Origin: Lamellibrachia satsuma
Lineage: Eukaryota; Annelida; Polychaeta; Sabellida; Siboglinidae
NCBI GenBank assembly: GCA_033239005.1
Contig: BSQZ01000034.1
Location: 2,797,501 to 2,861,500, forward strand
Direction: 5' to 3'
Length of the DNA: 64,000 nucleotides
Every line of letters begins with the position of its first letter. Within the stretch, counting starts at the first letter, position 1. This document shows positions 41,015-53,939 of the stretch, piece by piece. The notes below the pieces were generated by a model that saw nothing but the letters and a program-made list of their open reading frames with translations, did no database searches and was not told the origin of the DNA. The position numbers and the translations under genes were made by a program.

Positions 41015-41292
41015 ATACATTTTTTAATTCATTTATTTTACCTGACATTATCATTCTAAGCACCCACATAGTATCAAACTTGAATAAAGTATATAAATAC
41101 TAGAAAAGTTGCATTTTATCCATAGCCTGTTGTGTAATATTTACCTAATTAAATATGCATAATTTAAAAATTAAGATTTTTTGCGATCTACTCCACCAAT
41201 TTACACCTAGGTTTTACCAAACTGTACAGAAACGACCCTAGAGCATTCTTAATAAAGTTGGCAAGATGTTGTGAAAGCTTGGTTTTTATTGG

Positions 41293-41501
41293 TTGTTAGT
41301 TGTACAGCAACATGCGCAGGGCTCCTGGATTAGCCAATCACAGAGAAGCTTAGAACTGCACTTTGGCTGGGTCTCATTTCCTGTTCAGAAACTGCGTGTG
41401 AGCATCTACTGGAGAAATTGTTGTGATATAAGTTCGTTTTTGCCTATATTTACATGTTGTGAACATTCAACCACACTTCACCAAGCACCACCAGGACTCA
41501 G
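41293..41501 (+). other. Probable 5' exon of the transposase gene (untranslated)
   Basis: A candidate donor CCAGGACTCAG/GTATGTA at 41501 pairs with the acceptor CTGTTTACTTTCCAG at 41985. That leaves only 24 bases before the transposase ATG at 42010. The 5' limit of the exon is arbitrary. Confidence 0.45.
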
Positions 41502-42009
41502 GTATGTATAGAGTGATGTAATTATTATAAATATGAATATTTTGTTCAATTAGCAATGAAAAATGTCACGGGCATAGCACTGCCTGTCTAACTAAACTAG
41601 CCTAGACGGGGCAGGTCACTAAGTCAGACAAGTGACTAACTAGTGTCCTGACTAGGGCTGTCTAGGGGGTCTAGGCCTGTGACCATGTTGTAATAGTTCC
41701 AATACATTTAATTGATGGTGTTTTACTGCAAAATGTTGTCAATGTAAGAATCAAAGTAGTGTTATTATTCAGATAATTTAGCTGAGGCCACGGACCAAGC
41801 CAACTGCAATATTTTAGCATTTTCATTCTGTTTACTTACAATAACAGTATCACCCACGACCAATCAACTTCATTTGCTCAACTTTAGATTTTAGATGTTA
41901 GTATGTAATAAATACAAGCTAATTTCACTACCTTTTGATTACTTTTGGCATAACTGAATAATTTATCACACTGTTTACTTTCCAGGTTCGTCACTACTCG
42001 AGTGTCATC

Positions 42010-42985
42010 ATGCCACGGGCAAAGCCCACAAAGAAGCGGAAATTTTATGGCAACAAGTATACAAGGCCATTGAAAGAAACTGCCAAGCTGTGTGCTTCTG
42101 AAGAGAAACTACAGTACACCAAGAAGAGAAGTGTTGTCGCTGAACTTGATGGGTACAGACTGATAGATGTGCGAAATCTGGTGAACTTTGTCAGTGCTTT
42201 CCCTTGTCCCAACTGCGGTGATCATGGGTATACTGTCACAGAGGACATTGCTGGACTCCGAAGTTCTCTGTCATTTGAGTGCATGAATCATGACACTTAC
42301 AAACTGAACTCTCAGCCTGATGGTGAAAGTGTCAACACCAGATTTGAGATGGCCATGTTTAGCATTGGCCGCAACCGACAACAAGCTGTGCGTCTCCTAG
42401 GAGAGATGAACATGCCTCCACCTGTGTCCTGTACTATGTGGAACAAAACGAAGGACAAGATTCATGAGGCAAAACGCTCTGTTGCTGGCGAATCGATGAG
42501 GAGGGCAGCACATGAATTGCGTGACGGTACTGGATGCACAAATGTGACTGTGTCTTGTGATGGGTCGTGGCAGAGACGTGGCTTCCAAAGCAAAAATGGT
42601 GTAGCGACTGCTTTCTGTCAACCCCAGGGGACCAGCTAAAGTTGTTGACGTCCATGTATCATCGAACTATTGCAATACTTGCAAAACACAGGCCAGTAAG
42701 CTGAGTGAGGCAGAATTCAATGCATGGTATGAAAATCACAAGGGCTGGTGCCAAAAAAACCATGATGGTTCGGCTGGTGCTATGGAGCCAGATGGCATGC
42801 TGAAAATCTTTCGGCGTAGTGAAGAAAAGCATGGACTTGTGTACACAGGGTATCTGGGGTATGGTGATTCCAAGAGTTACCACACTGTTGCCAGTGCTGC
42901 TCCCCCATTTACCCCGAGAACGATGCTAAAAATAGAATTTCACTTTACTAAAAAAAAGTATTTAAATATGCTTTGTTTTGTATAG
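42010..42985 (+). pseudogene. Mutator-like transposase, frameshifted and truncated
   Basis: The first part (42010-42639) opens with a basic stretch (MPRAKPTKKRKFYGNKYTR), possibly a nuclear signal, then a domain with a Cys pair (FPCPNCGDHGYTV), a second Cys and His (SFECMNHDTY), and the transposase start FEMAMFSIGRNRQQAVRLLG and VTVSCDGSWQRRGFQSKNGV, where the Asp of CDGSW is a likely catalytic residue. A one-base shift near 42625-42638 moves the frame. It then continues with AKVVDVHVSSNYCNTCKTQ, WCQKNHDGSAGAMEPDGML, IFRRSEEKHGLVYTGYLGYG and DSKSYHTV, which fits the family's C..C, N..GSA..ME and G(D)GDSK motifs. Family similarity stops after this, so the C-terminal half is lost. The stop is at 42983. 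The match to the Mutator-like transposase domain of animal elements is by recalled motifs. Confidence 0.85.
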
Positions 42986-43684
42986 TTACATCATTTTGTG
43001 TTGATAAATACAATTAATATTGGAATTTTTGTTTTGACTTCCATACTGGTTTAGCCTGGCCTTAAATGTTAGGACTAGAAATACGAAGCTGACATTGTTT
43101 TGTTTTTAGTTGTCATCAAGCTGCCCGTCTGCTCTATGTGCAATGTACTTGGTTAGTTAGTAATTGAAACAGACAATGAATAGAGTCATGCATTGCATGC
43201 CAGTTATTTGCCCTTACAAATGTGTACTCGTAATGTGTACTTTTATGTTTACTAGAAAACTGAAATCAAGGTCACAGTGTGACGTCTTTTATTATTTCAT
43301 ATAACACAATTAACAATTTACATTGTGCATATGTCACATGACACATTTTAATACTTTCATGACCTTGAGGGTCACTAGTACATTGACTGGACGTGCCAGT
43401 TTGAGCTACTCTATCAAATGCCTTTGTTTGCATTGATTTTTATTGGCTTTAGCTCTATATCGTTCACCTGTAGTTTATAATGTATTGTATGTTATGTTAA
43501 ATGATTTAATGTCTCAGTACAATGCCGTCATATTACATGTTTTTTCACCGACTTGCACTGACAACTTTGTGGAAAAAACTGACATGATGTTCCTGAAATT
43601 AAATGCATGCAGTGATAGTAGAATGAACTGTAGCTTGTTGTCTATTGCATTGCCTAAATGGTATATTGTATTAATTCCACATAA
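42986..43684 (+). other. Transposon interior, no gene seen
   Basis: AT-rich sequence between the truncated transposase and the right subterminal array. It includes a frame of 86 codons (43443-43703) without motifs. The missing part of the transposase is not here. Confidence 0.5.
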
Positions 43685-44022
43685 TTGGTCCTATTCTAGA
43701 TAACCAATCACTTTCTCATATTCCAACCAATATAATTGACCCTATTCCAACCAATCAATTGGTCATATTCCAACCAATATAAACGGTCCTAGCCTAACCA
43801 ATTTACATTGGTTGCTACATGACCTAGATAGATTAACCAATAACTTGGTTAAATTGACCAACATATGTTGGTTACTATTCTAACCAATATGGATTGGTTA
43901 AAAAGTTAACCATAAAAAATTGGTTGTCTTAACCAAGAGATTGGTTGGACACATATCTACCAACCACATTGGTTGAATTTGACCAATATCCTGGTCATTT
44001 TAACCAATCTGTTTTTAGAGTG
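43685..44022. repeat. Right subterminal CCAAT-motif array
   Basis: About fifteen ACCAAT or ATTGGT hexamers, plus near variants such as ACCAAC and TTGGTT, lie in 340 bp in both orientations. It is longer than the left array. It contains repeated CATATTCCAACCAAT-like units at 43720-43780. Confidence 0.85.
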
Positions 44023-44026
44023 TATA

Positions 44027-44865
44027 TTGTACTAGATGACCGACAGCAAATTAAAGAGAAATGGAAATGAAACAGAGTTTCTTATTATTGGTACACAAAC
44101 GCAGCGTGGTAAACTTGATTATTTTTTCCGACACCTATGCTAAGCCAAAATTTCACGCTGGCCGTCTCAGCACGGAACTTAGGAGTCACCTTTGATAATA
44201 ATTAAAATTTTAGACAGCATATTTCATAAACTTGTCGTTGCTGCTTTTATCACATTCACATGTCTTTAGCTGTCGCCGAAACTATTGCAACTGCTCTTGT
44301 TAGCAGTAGACTTGACTATTGTAAGTCCCTTTATTATAATATTGCTCTTAATGCCATCTTGAAACTTCAACGTATCTCACTCAGTTGCACTTTTTAAATC
44401 ATTGCATTGGCTCCCTGTCCAACATCGCATTATTTTTTTCTGTAATAATGTTCTGTATTACCTATCAAGCACCTTAATCCAAGCTACCAGCATATTTACA
44501 TTCACTGCTCACTACTGCAATAGAACCCAGATAGCTTCGATCATCTAATTCTAATCATCTTTTTATTCCTAGTATTAAGACAAATGTCGGAACTAGAGCT
44601 TTTTCAGTTGCTGCACCGACTCTGCGAAACTCACTCCGTGTTTGTGTTAAGTCTGTAGGAAATATAACAACATTTCGCCGTAAACTAAAAATACACCTGT
44701 TTAAACTTGCTTCTCCTCCATAGCTCCCCATCGTACCAATCCAACTGTTTACAACTGGAACTGTTTATCGATTAGGAACTGCTTAACCCCTTTTATTTTG
44801 GTGCCCTGCCGAGCTTGGGTCTCCTGAGGATTTTAGCGCAATAGAAGTATTTTATATATTACACG
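44027..44865 (+). mobile_element. LINE fragment right of the DNA transposon
   Basis: The plus-strand polymerase resumes after the transposon with MTDSKLKRNGNETEFLIIGT, ARNLGVTF and LVSSRLDYC, then the C-terminal block with MSELELFQLLHRLC-like text, FRRKLKIHLFKLA and a 3' tail with GTGCCCTGCCGAGCTTGGGT and CTCCTGAGGATTTTAGCGCA. The tail matches that of the minus-strand copy at 1.1-3.0 kb. Frameshifts are many. Confidence 0.85.
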
Positions 44866-44974
44866 TTTGGATGTGTTTTGTATTGTCATTTTTAAGTAGG
44901 CTTTGGCTGTCCACCTTGTGTGCCCCTTTGGCTTATATTCGGGCATTAAATGATGATCTACTTTCACCCAAACC

Positions 44975-45045
44975 TGTGTGTGTGTGTGCGTGCGTGTGTG
45001 TGTGCGTGCGTGCGTGCGTGCGTGCGTGTGTGCGTGTGCGTGTGT
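44975..45045. repeat. (TG)n/(TGCG)n microsatellite
   Basis: Mixed GTGTGTGC and GCGTGCGT units, about 70 bp. Confidence 0.95.
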
Positions 45046-45330
45046 TGATATTGCTGTCTTTATATTCTTATTAATAGTGATTTCTGACGCAATACGAACT
45101 CTCTGGCATATTCTGCACATGGAACGCCAGAGCAAAAACGATGCAAAAATATTGACCTATTTGCTGAAGTTAAATATCGTTTTCAAACTATACTTATTAA
45201 CTTTGTGCCCGACAACGCACCAGACCCGTAACGCGGGCTGCCTGAACTGGCCGCGCCTCTGGTGGATAACTTAACAATTAATTGTCGACAAATTGTTTGC
45301 TGAAAAATTCGAAGCTATTTAATAAATTAT

Positions 45331-47385
45331 CGTGTCAGCAAGTTATATATATATATATAGTAGCAGCAATAATGGAGACTGCAGCTTTACAGAAACGATG
45401 GGCTAAAACAAGTTATACACAGCAGCAGCAATAATGGAGACTGCAGTTGTACAGAAACCATAGGCTAAAACAAGTTATACACAGTAGCAGCAATAATGGA
45501 GACTGCAGTTGTACAGAAACCATGGGCTAAAACTAGTTATACACAGTAGCAGCAATAATGGAGACTGCAGTTGTACAGAAACCATGGGCTAAAACTAGTT
45601 ATACACAGTAGCAGCAATAATGGAGACTGCAGTTGTACAGAAACCATGGGCTAAAACAAGTTATACACAGTAGCAGCAATAATGGAGACTGCAGTTGTAC
45701 AGAAACCATGGGCTAAAACAAGTTATACACAGTAGCAGCAATAATGGAGACTGCAGTTGTACAGAAACCATGGGCTAAAACAAGTTATACACAGTAGCAG
45801 CAATAATGGAGACTGCAGTTGTACAGAAACCATGGGCTAAAACTAGTTATACACAGTAGCAGCAATAATGGAGACTGCAGCTTTACAGAAACGATGGGCT
45901 AAAACAAGTTATACACAGCAGCAGCAATAATGGAGACTGCAGTTGTACAGAAACCATGGGCTAAAACAAGTTATACACAGTAGCAGCAATAATGGAGACT
46001 GCAGTTGTACAGAAACCATGGGCTAAAACTAGTTATACACAGTAGCAGCAATAATGGAGACTGCAGTTGTACAGAAACCATGGGCTAAAACTAGTTATAC
46101 ACAGTAGCAGCAATAATGGAGACTGCAGTTGTACAGAAACCATGGGCTAAAACAAGTTATACACAGTAGCAGCAATAATGGAGACTGCAGTTGTACAGAA
46201 ACCATGGGCTAAAACAAGTTATACACAGTAGCAGCAATAATGGAGACTGCAGTTGTACAGAAACCATGGGCTAAAACAAGTTATACACAGTAGCAGCAAT
46301 AATGGAGACTGCAGTTGTACAGAAACCATGGGCTAAAACTAGTTATACACAGTAGCAGCAGTAATGGAGACTGCAGCTTTACAGAAACGATGGGCTAAAA
46401 CAAGTTATACACAGCAGCAGCAATAATGGAGACTGCAGTTGTACAGAAACCATGGGCTAAAACAAGTTATACACAGCAGCAGCAATAATGGAGACTGCAG
46501 TTGTACAGAAACCATGGGCTAAAACTAGTTATACACAGTAGCAGCAATAATGGAGACTGCAGTTGTACAGAAACCATGGGCTAAAACTAGTTATACACAG
46601 TAGCAGCAATAATGGAGACTGCAGTTGTACAGAAACCATGGGCTAAAACAAGTTATACACAGTAGCAGCAATAATGGAGACTGCAGTTGTACAGAAACCA
46701 TGGGCTAAAACTAGTTATACACAGTAGCAGCAATAATGGAGACTGCAGTTGTACAGAAACCATGGGCTAAAACAAGTTATACACAGCAGCAGCAATAATG
46801 GAGATTGCAGCTTTACAGAAACCATGGGCTAAAACAAGTTATACACAGTAGCAGCAATAATGGAGACTGCAGTTGTACAGAAACCATGGGCTAAAACAAG
46901 TTATACACAGTAGCAGCAATAATGGAGACTGCAGTTGTACAGAAACCATGGGCTAAAACTAATTATACACAGCAGCAGCAATAATGGAGACTGCAGTTGT
47001 ACAGAAACCATGGGCTAAAACAAGTTGTACACAGTAGCAGCAATAATGGAGACTGCAGTTGTACAGAAACCATGGGCTAAAACAAGTTATACACAGTAGC
47101 AGCAATAATGGAGACTGCAGTTGTACAGAAACCATGGGCTAAAACTAGTTATACACAGTAGCAGCAATAATGGAGACTGCAGTTGTACAGAAACCATGGG
47201 CTAAAACAAGTTGTACACAGTAGCAGCAATAATGGAGACTGCAGTTGTACAGAAACAATGGGCTAAAACAAGTTATACACAGTAGCAGCAATAATGGAGA
47301 CTGCAGTTGTACAGAAACCATGGGCTAAAACTAGTTATACACAGTAGCAGCAATAATGGAGACTGCAGCTATACAGAAACCAAGA
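45331..47385. repeat. 62 bp satellite-like array, about 33 copies
   Basis: The unit runs AAGTTATACACAGTAGCAGC, AATAATGGAGACTGCAGTTG, TACAGAAACCATGGGCTAAA, AC. Copies are nearly identical, apart from a few type switches (CAGTAG/CAGCAG, GTTGTAC/CTTTAC, CCATGG/CGATGG, ACAAG/ACTAG). The first unit has a short (TA)n in place of TACACA. Each unit carries a PstI-type CTGCAG, and most also an NcoI-type CCATGG. The low divergence implies recent expansion or strong homogenisation. Confidence 0.98.
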
Positions 47386-47399
47386 ACCAAGCAATCAGT

Positions 47400-48107
47400 C
47401 CATCTGACGTTTGAATAATTTCATATTCAACCGAGCGCGCGGTCGAATAGATATACACTATTTGTTCGACATGCCACATACGTAATGTTAACCGACGAAC
47501 AACCACAGCGAAAATGTAAAGCTTCTAATAAATTAATGGAAATAATTATAAACATCTAGACGACAACGATTCAACGATGCTTTGCAATAAGACGTATGCG
47601 CCGTGTGGGATTTAAAAGAATACTATTTCGGGTAGCCTTTACCATGTCGGCGACATGCATTATCTTGTAGGTCTATATACGTATTTGAAACGATAGAACG
47701 AACATCGTATCCAAAATTTATGTCGTAGGAGTTCGCTGATAAGAAAACAGAAAAATTGTACGCCAATAAATAATCCGTCAGGTTGCGCAAAACCGGTGAC
47801 ACGTGACATATTTCGCGCTTTACCGTCTCATTGCTCAATGCAGCGTTTCAGAAAAAAACAAACTAACTGATTTTTTTGCATAAAGAGAAATTAGAAAATG
47901 ATGGGAAACACGTGCGCAAATCAAATTGTGCTAGTTATAAAAAAATACGATTATTGCTTCCAGTAAAGCATAGTTTTATTCCGACCGTCTAGGATCTTAA
48001 TCAACTGACTCCCGCCAGGGTGAACGTAAACATGGGGAGCATGCGTTATTCAATTACGAACCACATAACATATTAGCAGCATTTTCAACAACATAAAAGG
48101 AAGACCA
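47400..48107. other. No gene seen
   Basis: Unique sequence between the 62 bp array and the GTAT array. No motif or exon signal can be supported. Confidence 0.5.
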
Positions 48108-48119
48108 TATATGTGTATG

Positions 48120-48158
<39 letters not shown>

Positions 48159-48203
48159 GTATGTATGTATGTATGTATGTATGTATGTATGTATGTATGT
48201 ATG

Positions 48204-48237
<34 letters not shown>

Positions 48238-48411
48238 TGTATATATGTATGCATGTAAGTATGTATGTATGTATGTATGTATGTATGTATGTATGTATGT
48301 ATGTATGTATGAAAGTATGTAAGAATGTATGTATGTATGTATGTAAGTATGTATGTATATATGTATGTATGTATGTATGTAAGTATGTATGTATGTATGT
48401 ATGTATGTATG

Positions 48412-48442
<31 letters not shown>

Positions 48443-48471
48443 GTATGTATGTATGTATGTATGTATGTATG
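48108..48471. repeat. (GTAT)n tetranucleotide array
   Basis: About 90 GTAT units with scattered TATA and GTAA variants. Open frames across it (IHTYIHT, YVCMYVC) are artefacts. Confidence 0.98.
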
Positions 48472-49841
<1,370 letters not shown>

Positions 49842-49909
49842 TAATAAAACAGAGAGACAGAGATGCAGAGAGACAGACACAGACAGGCAGAGAGCACGGG
49901 ATGTGGAGT

Positions 49910-50150
49910 AAATTTATTGGGAGAGTTCGAGAACCAGACCTGCTGGTATTGATAAAATATATAGAAATTAATTTATTGGGAAAGTTCGAGAACCAGACCT
50001 GCTAGTGTTGATAAATATATGGAAATAAATTTATTTGGTGAGTTCGAGAACCAGACCTGATGATGTTGATAAAATATATGGAAATACATTTATTGGGAGA
50101 GTTCGAGAACCATACCTGATGGTGATGATAAAATATATGGAAATAAAATA
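49910..50150. repeat. About 58-62 bp repeat, 4 copies
   Basis: Each copy contains GAGTTCGAGAACCAGACCTG (one has AAAGTTCG, one has CATACC) followed by a TTGATAAAATATATGGAAAT-like segment. Divergence is moderate. Confidence 0.93.
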
Positions 50151-50785
50151 TCTATTAATCCACTTCCATTTCAAAAGTAAGCGCTTTAATCTCAGTTACT
50201 TACTGCGTTTTCTTACTGCACACATGTTTCTGCATATCTCACTGTGTTAAAAAGAATAACTTAATGTTTTCTACTTATTGGCATACTTCCGTGTTCAGAG
50301 GTGTCACTTCCCCAAACTTCGCGCACGTGCGTGATCACGTGGCATTAATCCGAGCCGCAAACAGAACTAAGAAATATTCCCGTCCGTATCACTGCTCTTC
50401 GATGAGATAAAGACACATCTATGGTCACTGCCGGTCTCGCAAGCCGAACCGGACTGAAGCCGCAGTCGTTACGACAATCATTTTAGTTGTTTATGATATA
50501 ATCCGCTAAAATAAGGACACATTACTGTGGATGCTGCGGTGATTTCCTGTCATCTCTGAGCCATCTATGCGCGGTAATAGACCTGACTTGTATTTATTAA
50601 TCCGCCGAGATAATTAAATTGTGATTGCCGACCGGCGTGGCTACTGAACGCTACAGTATAAATCACAGACACGTCTGTGGCTGGTTCTTGCAAGGAGAGT
50701 AATGGCGTAGTTGAATTGTCGGCCCCGATCATGCAGGTTCGTTAACACCGCGTTAGAGTAAAATGCATATAAAGATAGATATCAC
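50151..50785. other. No gene seen
   Basis: Unique sequence with no supportable exon or element. Confidence 0.5.
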
Positions 50786-50828
50786 GCTGACTGACTGACT
50801 GACTGACTGACTGACTGACTGACTGACT
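50786..50828. repeat. (CTGA)n microsatellite
   Basis: About ten CTGA units. Confidence 0.97.
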
Positions 50829-50834
50829 ACGTGA

Positions 50835-51885
50835 CCAGATCATTCATCCACCCACTCAATCCCAATCACTCATGCTCACCTATTCACTCACTTATGTACT
50901 CACGCATGAACGTACACACCCGCTCACTCACTCTCACTCACTCACTCACTCACTCTCACTCACTCACTCACTCACTCACTCACTCACTCATTCACTCACT
51001 CACTCACTCACTCACTCACTCACTCACTCACTCACTCACTCACCCACTCACTCACTCATTCACCCACCCACCCACCCACCCACCCACCCACCCACTCACC
51101 CACTCACTCACTCCTCACCCACTCACTCACTCCTCACCCACTCATCCACTCACTCACTCACTCACCCACTCACTCTCTCATTCATCCACCCACCCACTCA
51201 CCCACTCACTCACTCCTCACTCACTCACTCACTCACTCACCCATTCACTCACTCACTCACTCACTCCTCACTCACTCACTCACTCACTCACTCACTCACT
51301 CCTCACTCACCCACTCACTCTCTCATTCACCCACCCACCCACCCACCCACCCACCCACCCACCCACCCACCCACCCACCCACCCACCCACTCACTCACTC
51401 ACTCACTCACCCACTCACTCTCTCATTCACTCACCCACCTACCCACCCACTCATTCACTCACTCACTCACCCATTCACTCACTCACTCACTCACTCCTCA
51501 CTCAATCACTCACTCACTCACTCACCCACCCATCCACCCACACACCCACCCACTCACTCACTCACCCACCCACCCACTCACTTACTCACTCACTCACTCA
51601 CTCATTATTCCAACCAATCAATCAACTCACTCACGCACTCATTCACTCACTCACCAACACACTCACTCACTCACTCACTCACTCACTCACTCACTCACTC
51701 TCTCATCCTGCCACCGACCAACTCACACTCCCACCAACCCACCCAGTCAGTCACCCACCCACTCACTCCTCACTCACTCACTCACTAACTCACCCACCCA
51801 GCCACTCACTCACTTACTCACTTACTCACTTACTCATGACTCGGTCACTCTCTCAGTCACTCATTCACTCGTTCGTTCACGCACT
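50835..51885. repeat. (CACT)n/(CACC)n compound array, about 1.05 kb
   Basis: CACT blocks alternate with CACC blocks, with interspersed CTCC, CATT and CACG changes and some larger-scale repetition (CCCACTCACTCTCTCATTCA occurs at about 51165, 51310 and 51410). Because the period is 4, two frames are open over 400 codons ([16 protein letters not shown]). These are not proteins. Confidence 0.97.
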
Positions 51886-51995
51886 CAACCAACCAACCAA
51901 CCAACCAACCAACCAACCAACCAACCAACCAACCAACCAACCAACCAATCAATCAACCAACCAACCAATCAACCAACTAACCGACCAACCAACAA
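51886..51995. repeat. (AACC)n microsatellite
   Basis: About 27 AACC/AATC units, followed by a CACG-rich run (52000-52060). Confidence 0.97.
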
Positions 51996-52069
51996 CCAGC
52001 ACACTCACACGTGCACGCAAGCACGCATGCGCACGCACGCACACACGCGCGCGCACGAACGCACAGTTG

Positions 52070-53764
52070 TCTTGTTATGACACAGTGTGGCCAGCAATGG
52101 GCGTCGGGTCAAACGCGGTTGAGCGTGCGATTGCGCATTTTTCATTCAGCCTGCGTGCGCACAACGCGAAGCTTTCAATTTGATTAATTTGTTTTCTTTT
52201 TTACGCTTCTGTTTTAATTGATCGGTCAGCTCGGTGCGGCTGATTGGCAATTAGACAAACCAGACGATCAAAGGCGGTAATCAGTGTTTCTTTCTGATTC
52301 GACCACATCATCAAAGAACCGCTCACAATCACAGCGACATCCTCGTCGTCTTCCACGTGGCCTCCTCGCGTGAATTAATCATCTTTGGACAGTTTTTCTG
52401 TGTCCGCCCCGAAAGTTATGATATCGAACGGCTGTTGTATTTTTTATTGCGTACTCTGTCATGCCTTAATGAAGTGGCCGGGTGATTATCTGCAGTCGTT
52501 GTTTGTTACGTTGATGTGTTCATGTTTCTTCTGTAGTAAATCGTCCAATTATTGTCAGTAATACCAATAAAACCGTAGTGACTGCGATGGCGATTTATCA
52601 ATAGTCTGCATTTGTGTCTAGACATTTTACTTTAAAACGATCTTACGGAGTTAAATTTCTTTAAAACAAGTTGATCTGAACCTCCTTTATTTTTGTGTTT
52701 ATTAATATAATGGTACTATAATTAATATGTTCAATGTATACAGCCCGTCGAAACACGTATAATAAGCCCGAAACGTGTGTTTGTATTTTGTTGGAAACGG
52801 TCGAAATTGGCGATCCTTCGAAAATCAGTGTTTACCTGCTACAGAGAAGGCGGGGCTTAATCCTCCGACCACGTCAATGTATGAAAACCAAATGATGCCT
52901 ACAACTTCAAAAACAACTATTACGACAGAAGAAAGCGCGTGGCATTATAGATAAGGTAGTACTAATACATTTTAGCCGTATACACGAAACAGTTCGTTGT
53001 AAGATGATTACAGCAGTTCCTTTCTTCGACGGACCCATCGCATCGGCTGCATATCGAAAAATATAGAATTAGTGCACGATGAATCGCAATATCACATGGC
53101 ACGGGATGTGTATACTCCCGAATCAATGCTTTGAGATTGGTTGAAAGACAAAGTGAAACAATTATCGATTGTACGTATTGTCATTTTTAATGTTTAATCA
53201 ACTTTCAAATTGCGTGTGTCAACTGATGATGCACGATTTCGGCTGTTCATCTCCAGGTTATTCTTTTCGATTGTCGTTAGCAGACGAAATAACTTACTTA
53301 TCTAAACATCATTACATACAGCATCAATGAACGCTATTTGCCGTATCAGCCCGTTCCGTTACGGATGATGTGCTGGCTCGATGAATTTTCCAGCGACGTA
53401 TAGTTTGGTAAACATTGAAGTGTTGATTTTAAAATTGCTTCTACTTCATTTAGGCAGTCAGTATTATGTTAGAATATATAGTTTATACTATATAACTTGA
53501 TTTTACGATAAAAACGAGTAGACCATGTTGGCTTAAAGGTAATAATATTGTCATCTTAATATGCCAGATTACATTCGGACGTTTATCGAAAGAATCGTGA
53601 ACACCATGTTGTACACCGTGTTGTACACCATGTTATACACCATGCGCGGGCACACAATCTTTGGATGAACTTCGACTGTTTCGTGATTTTTTCTTATTTG
53701 TGCGTGTGTACGTTGTCCACTGTCACGAAAACAACAACACACGTAGCAGGACACAAACCCAGCA
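52070..53764. other. No gene seen
   Basis: Unique sequence with a short direct repeat of TGTACACCATGTT-like text at 53600-53645. The piece 52080-52400 is richer in GC, but no exon could be defended. Confidence 0.4.
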
Positions 53765-53937
53765 AACGTCCTCACAACGACGTCCTCACCACGACGTCCT
53801 CGCAACGACGTCCTCGCAACGACGTCCTCGCAACGACGTCCTCACAACGACGTCTTCACAACGACGTCCTCGCAACGACGTCCTCGCAACGACGTCCTCG
53901 CAACGACGTCCTCGCAACGACGTCCTCACAACGACGA
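53765..53937. repeat. 14 bp minisatellite, about 12 copies
   Basis: CCTCGCAACGACGT and CCTCACAACGACGT units. Each contains ACGACGT. Open on both strands, giving spurious repeat peptides. Confidence 0.96.
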
Positions 53938-53939
53938 CG

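Larger units (their letters stand above)
39163..44022 (+). mobile_element. DNA transposon, 4860 bp, with CCAAT-rich ends and two genes
   Basis: The ends are perfect 14 bp inverted repeats, CACTCTAAAAACAG at 39163 and its complement ending at 44022, continuing into ATTGGTT. Both are flanked by TATA (39159-39162 and 44023-44026), a likely target duplication. The palindromic flank makes the exact border uncertain by a few bases. Each end holds a dense array of ACCAAT/ATTGGT motifs in both orientations. Inside are a two-exon accessory gene (40405-41009) and a Mutator-like transposase gene (41293-42985), both on the plus strand. Classical Mutator elements make 8-11 bp duplications, so a 4 bp one points to a distinct superfamily. 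The transposase is frameshifted and truncated, so this copy cannot move by itself. Confidence 0.9.

Noticed and set aside
45331..47385. Possible CRISPR array
   Set aside because: The 62 bp units are directly tandem with no unique spacers, and the DNA is clearly animal.
50831..52183. Two overlapping plus-strand frames of 402 and 450 codons (THSLTHSL repeats)
   Set aside because: Products of a CACT/CACC tetranucleotide array. Two frames are open at once and no non-repeat domain is present.
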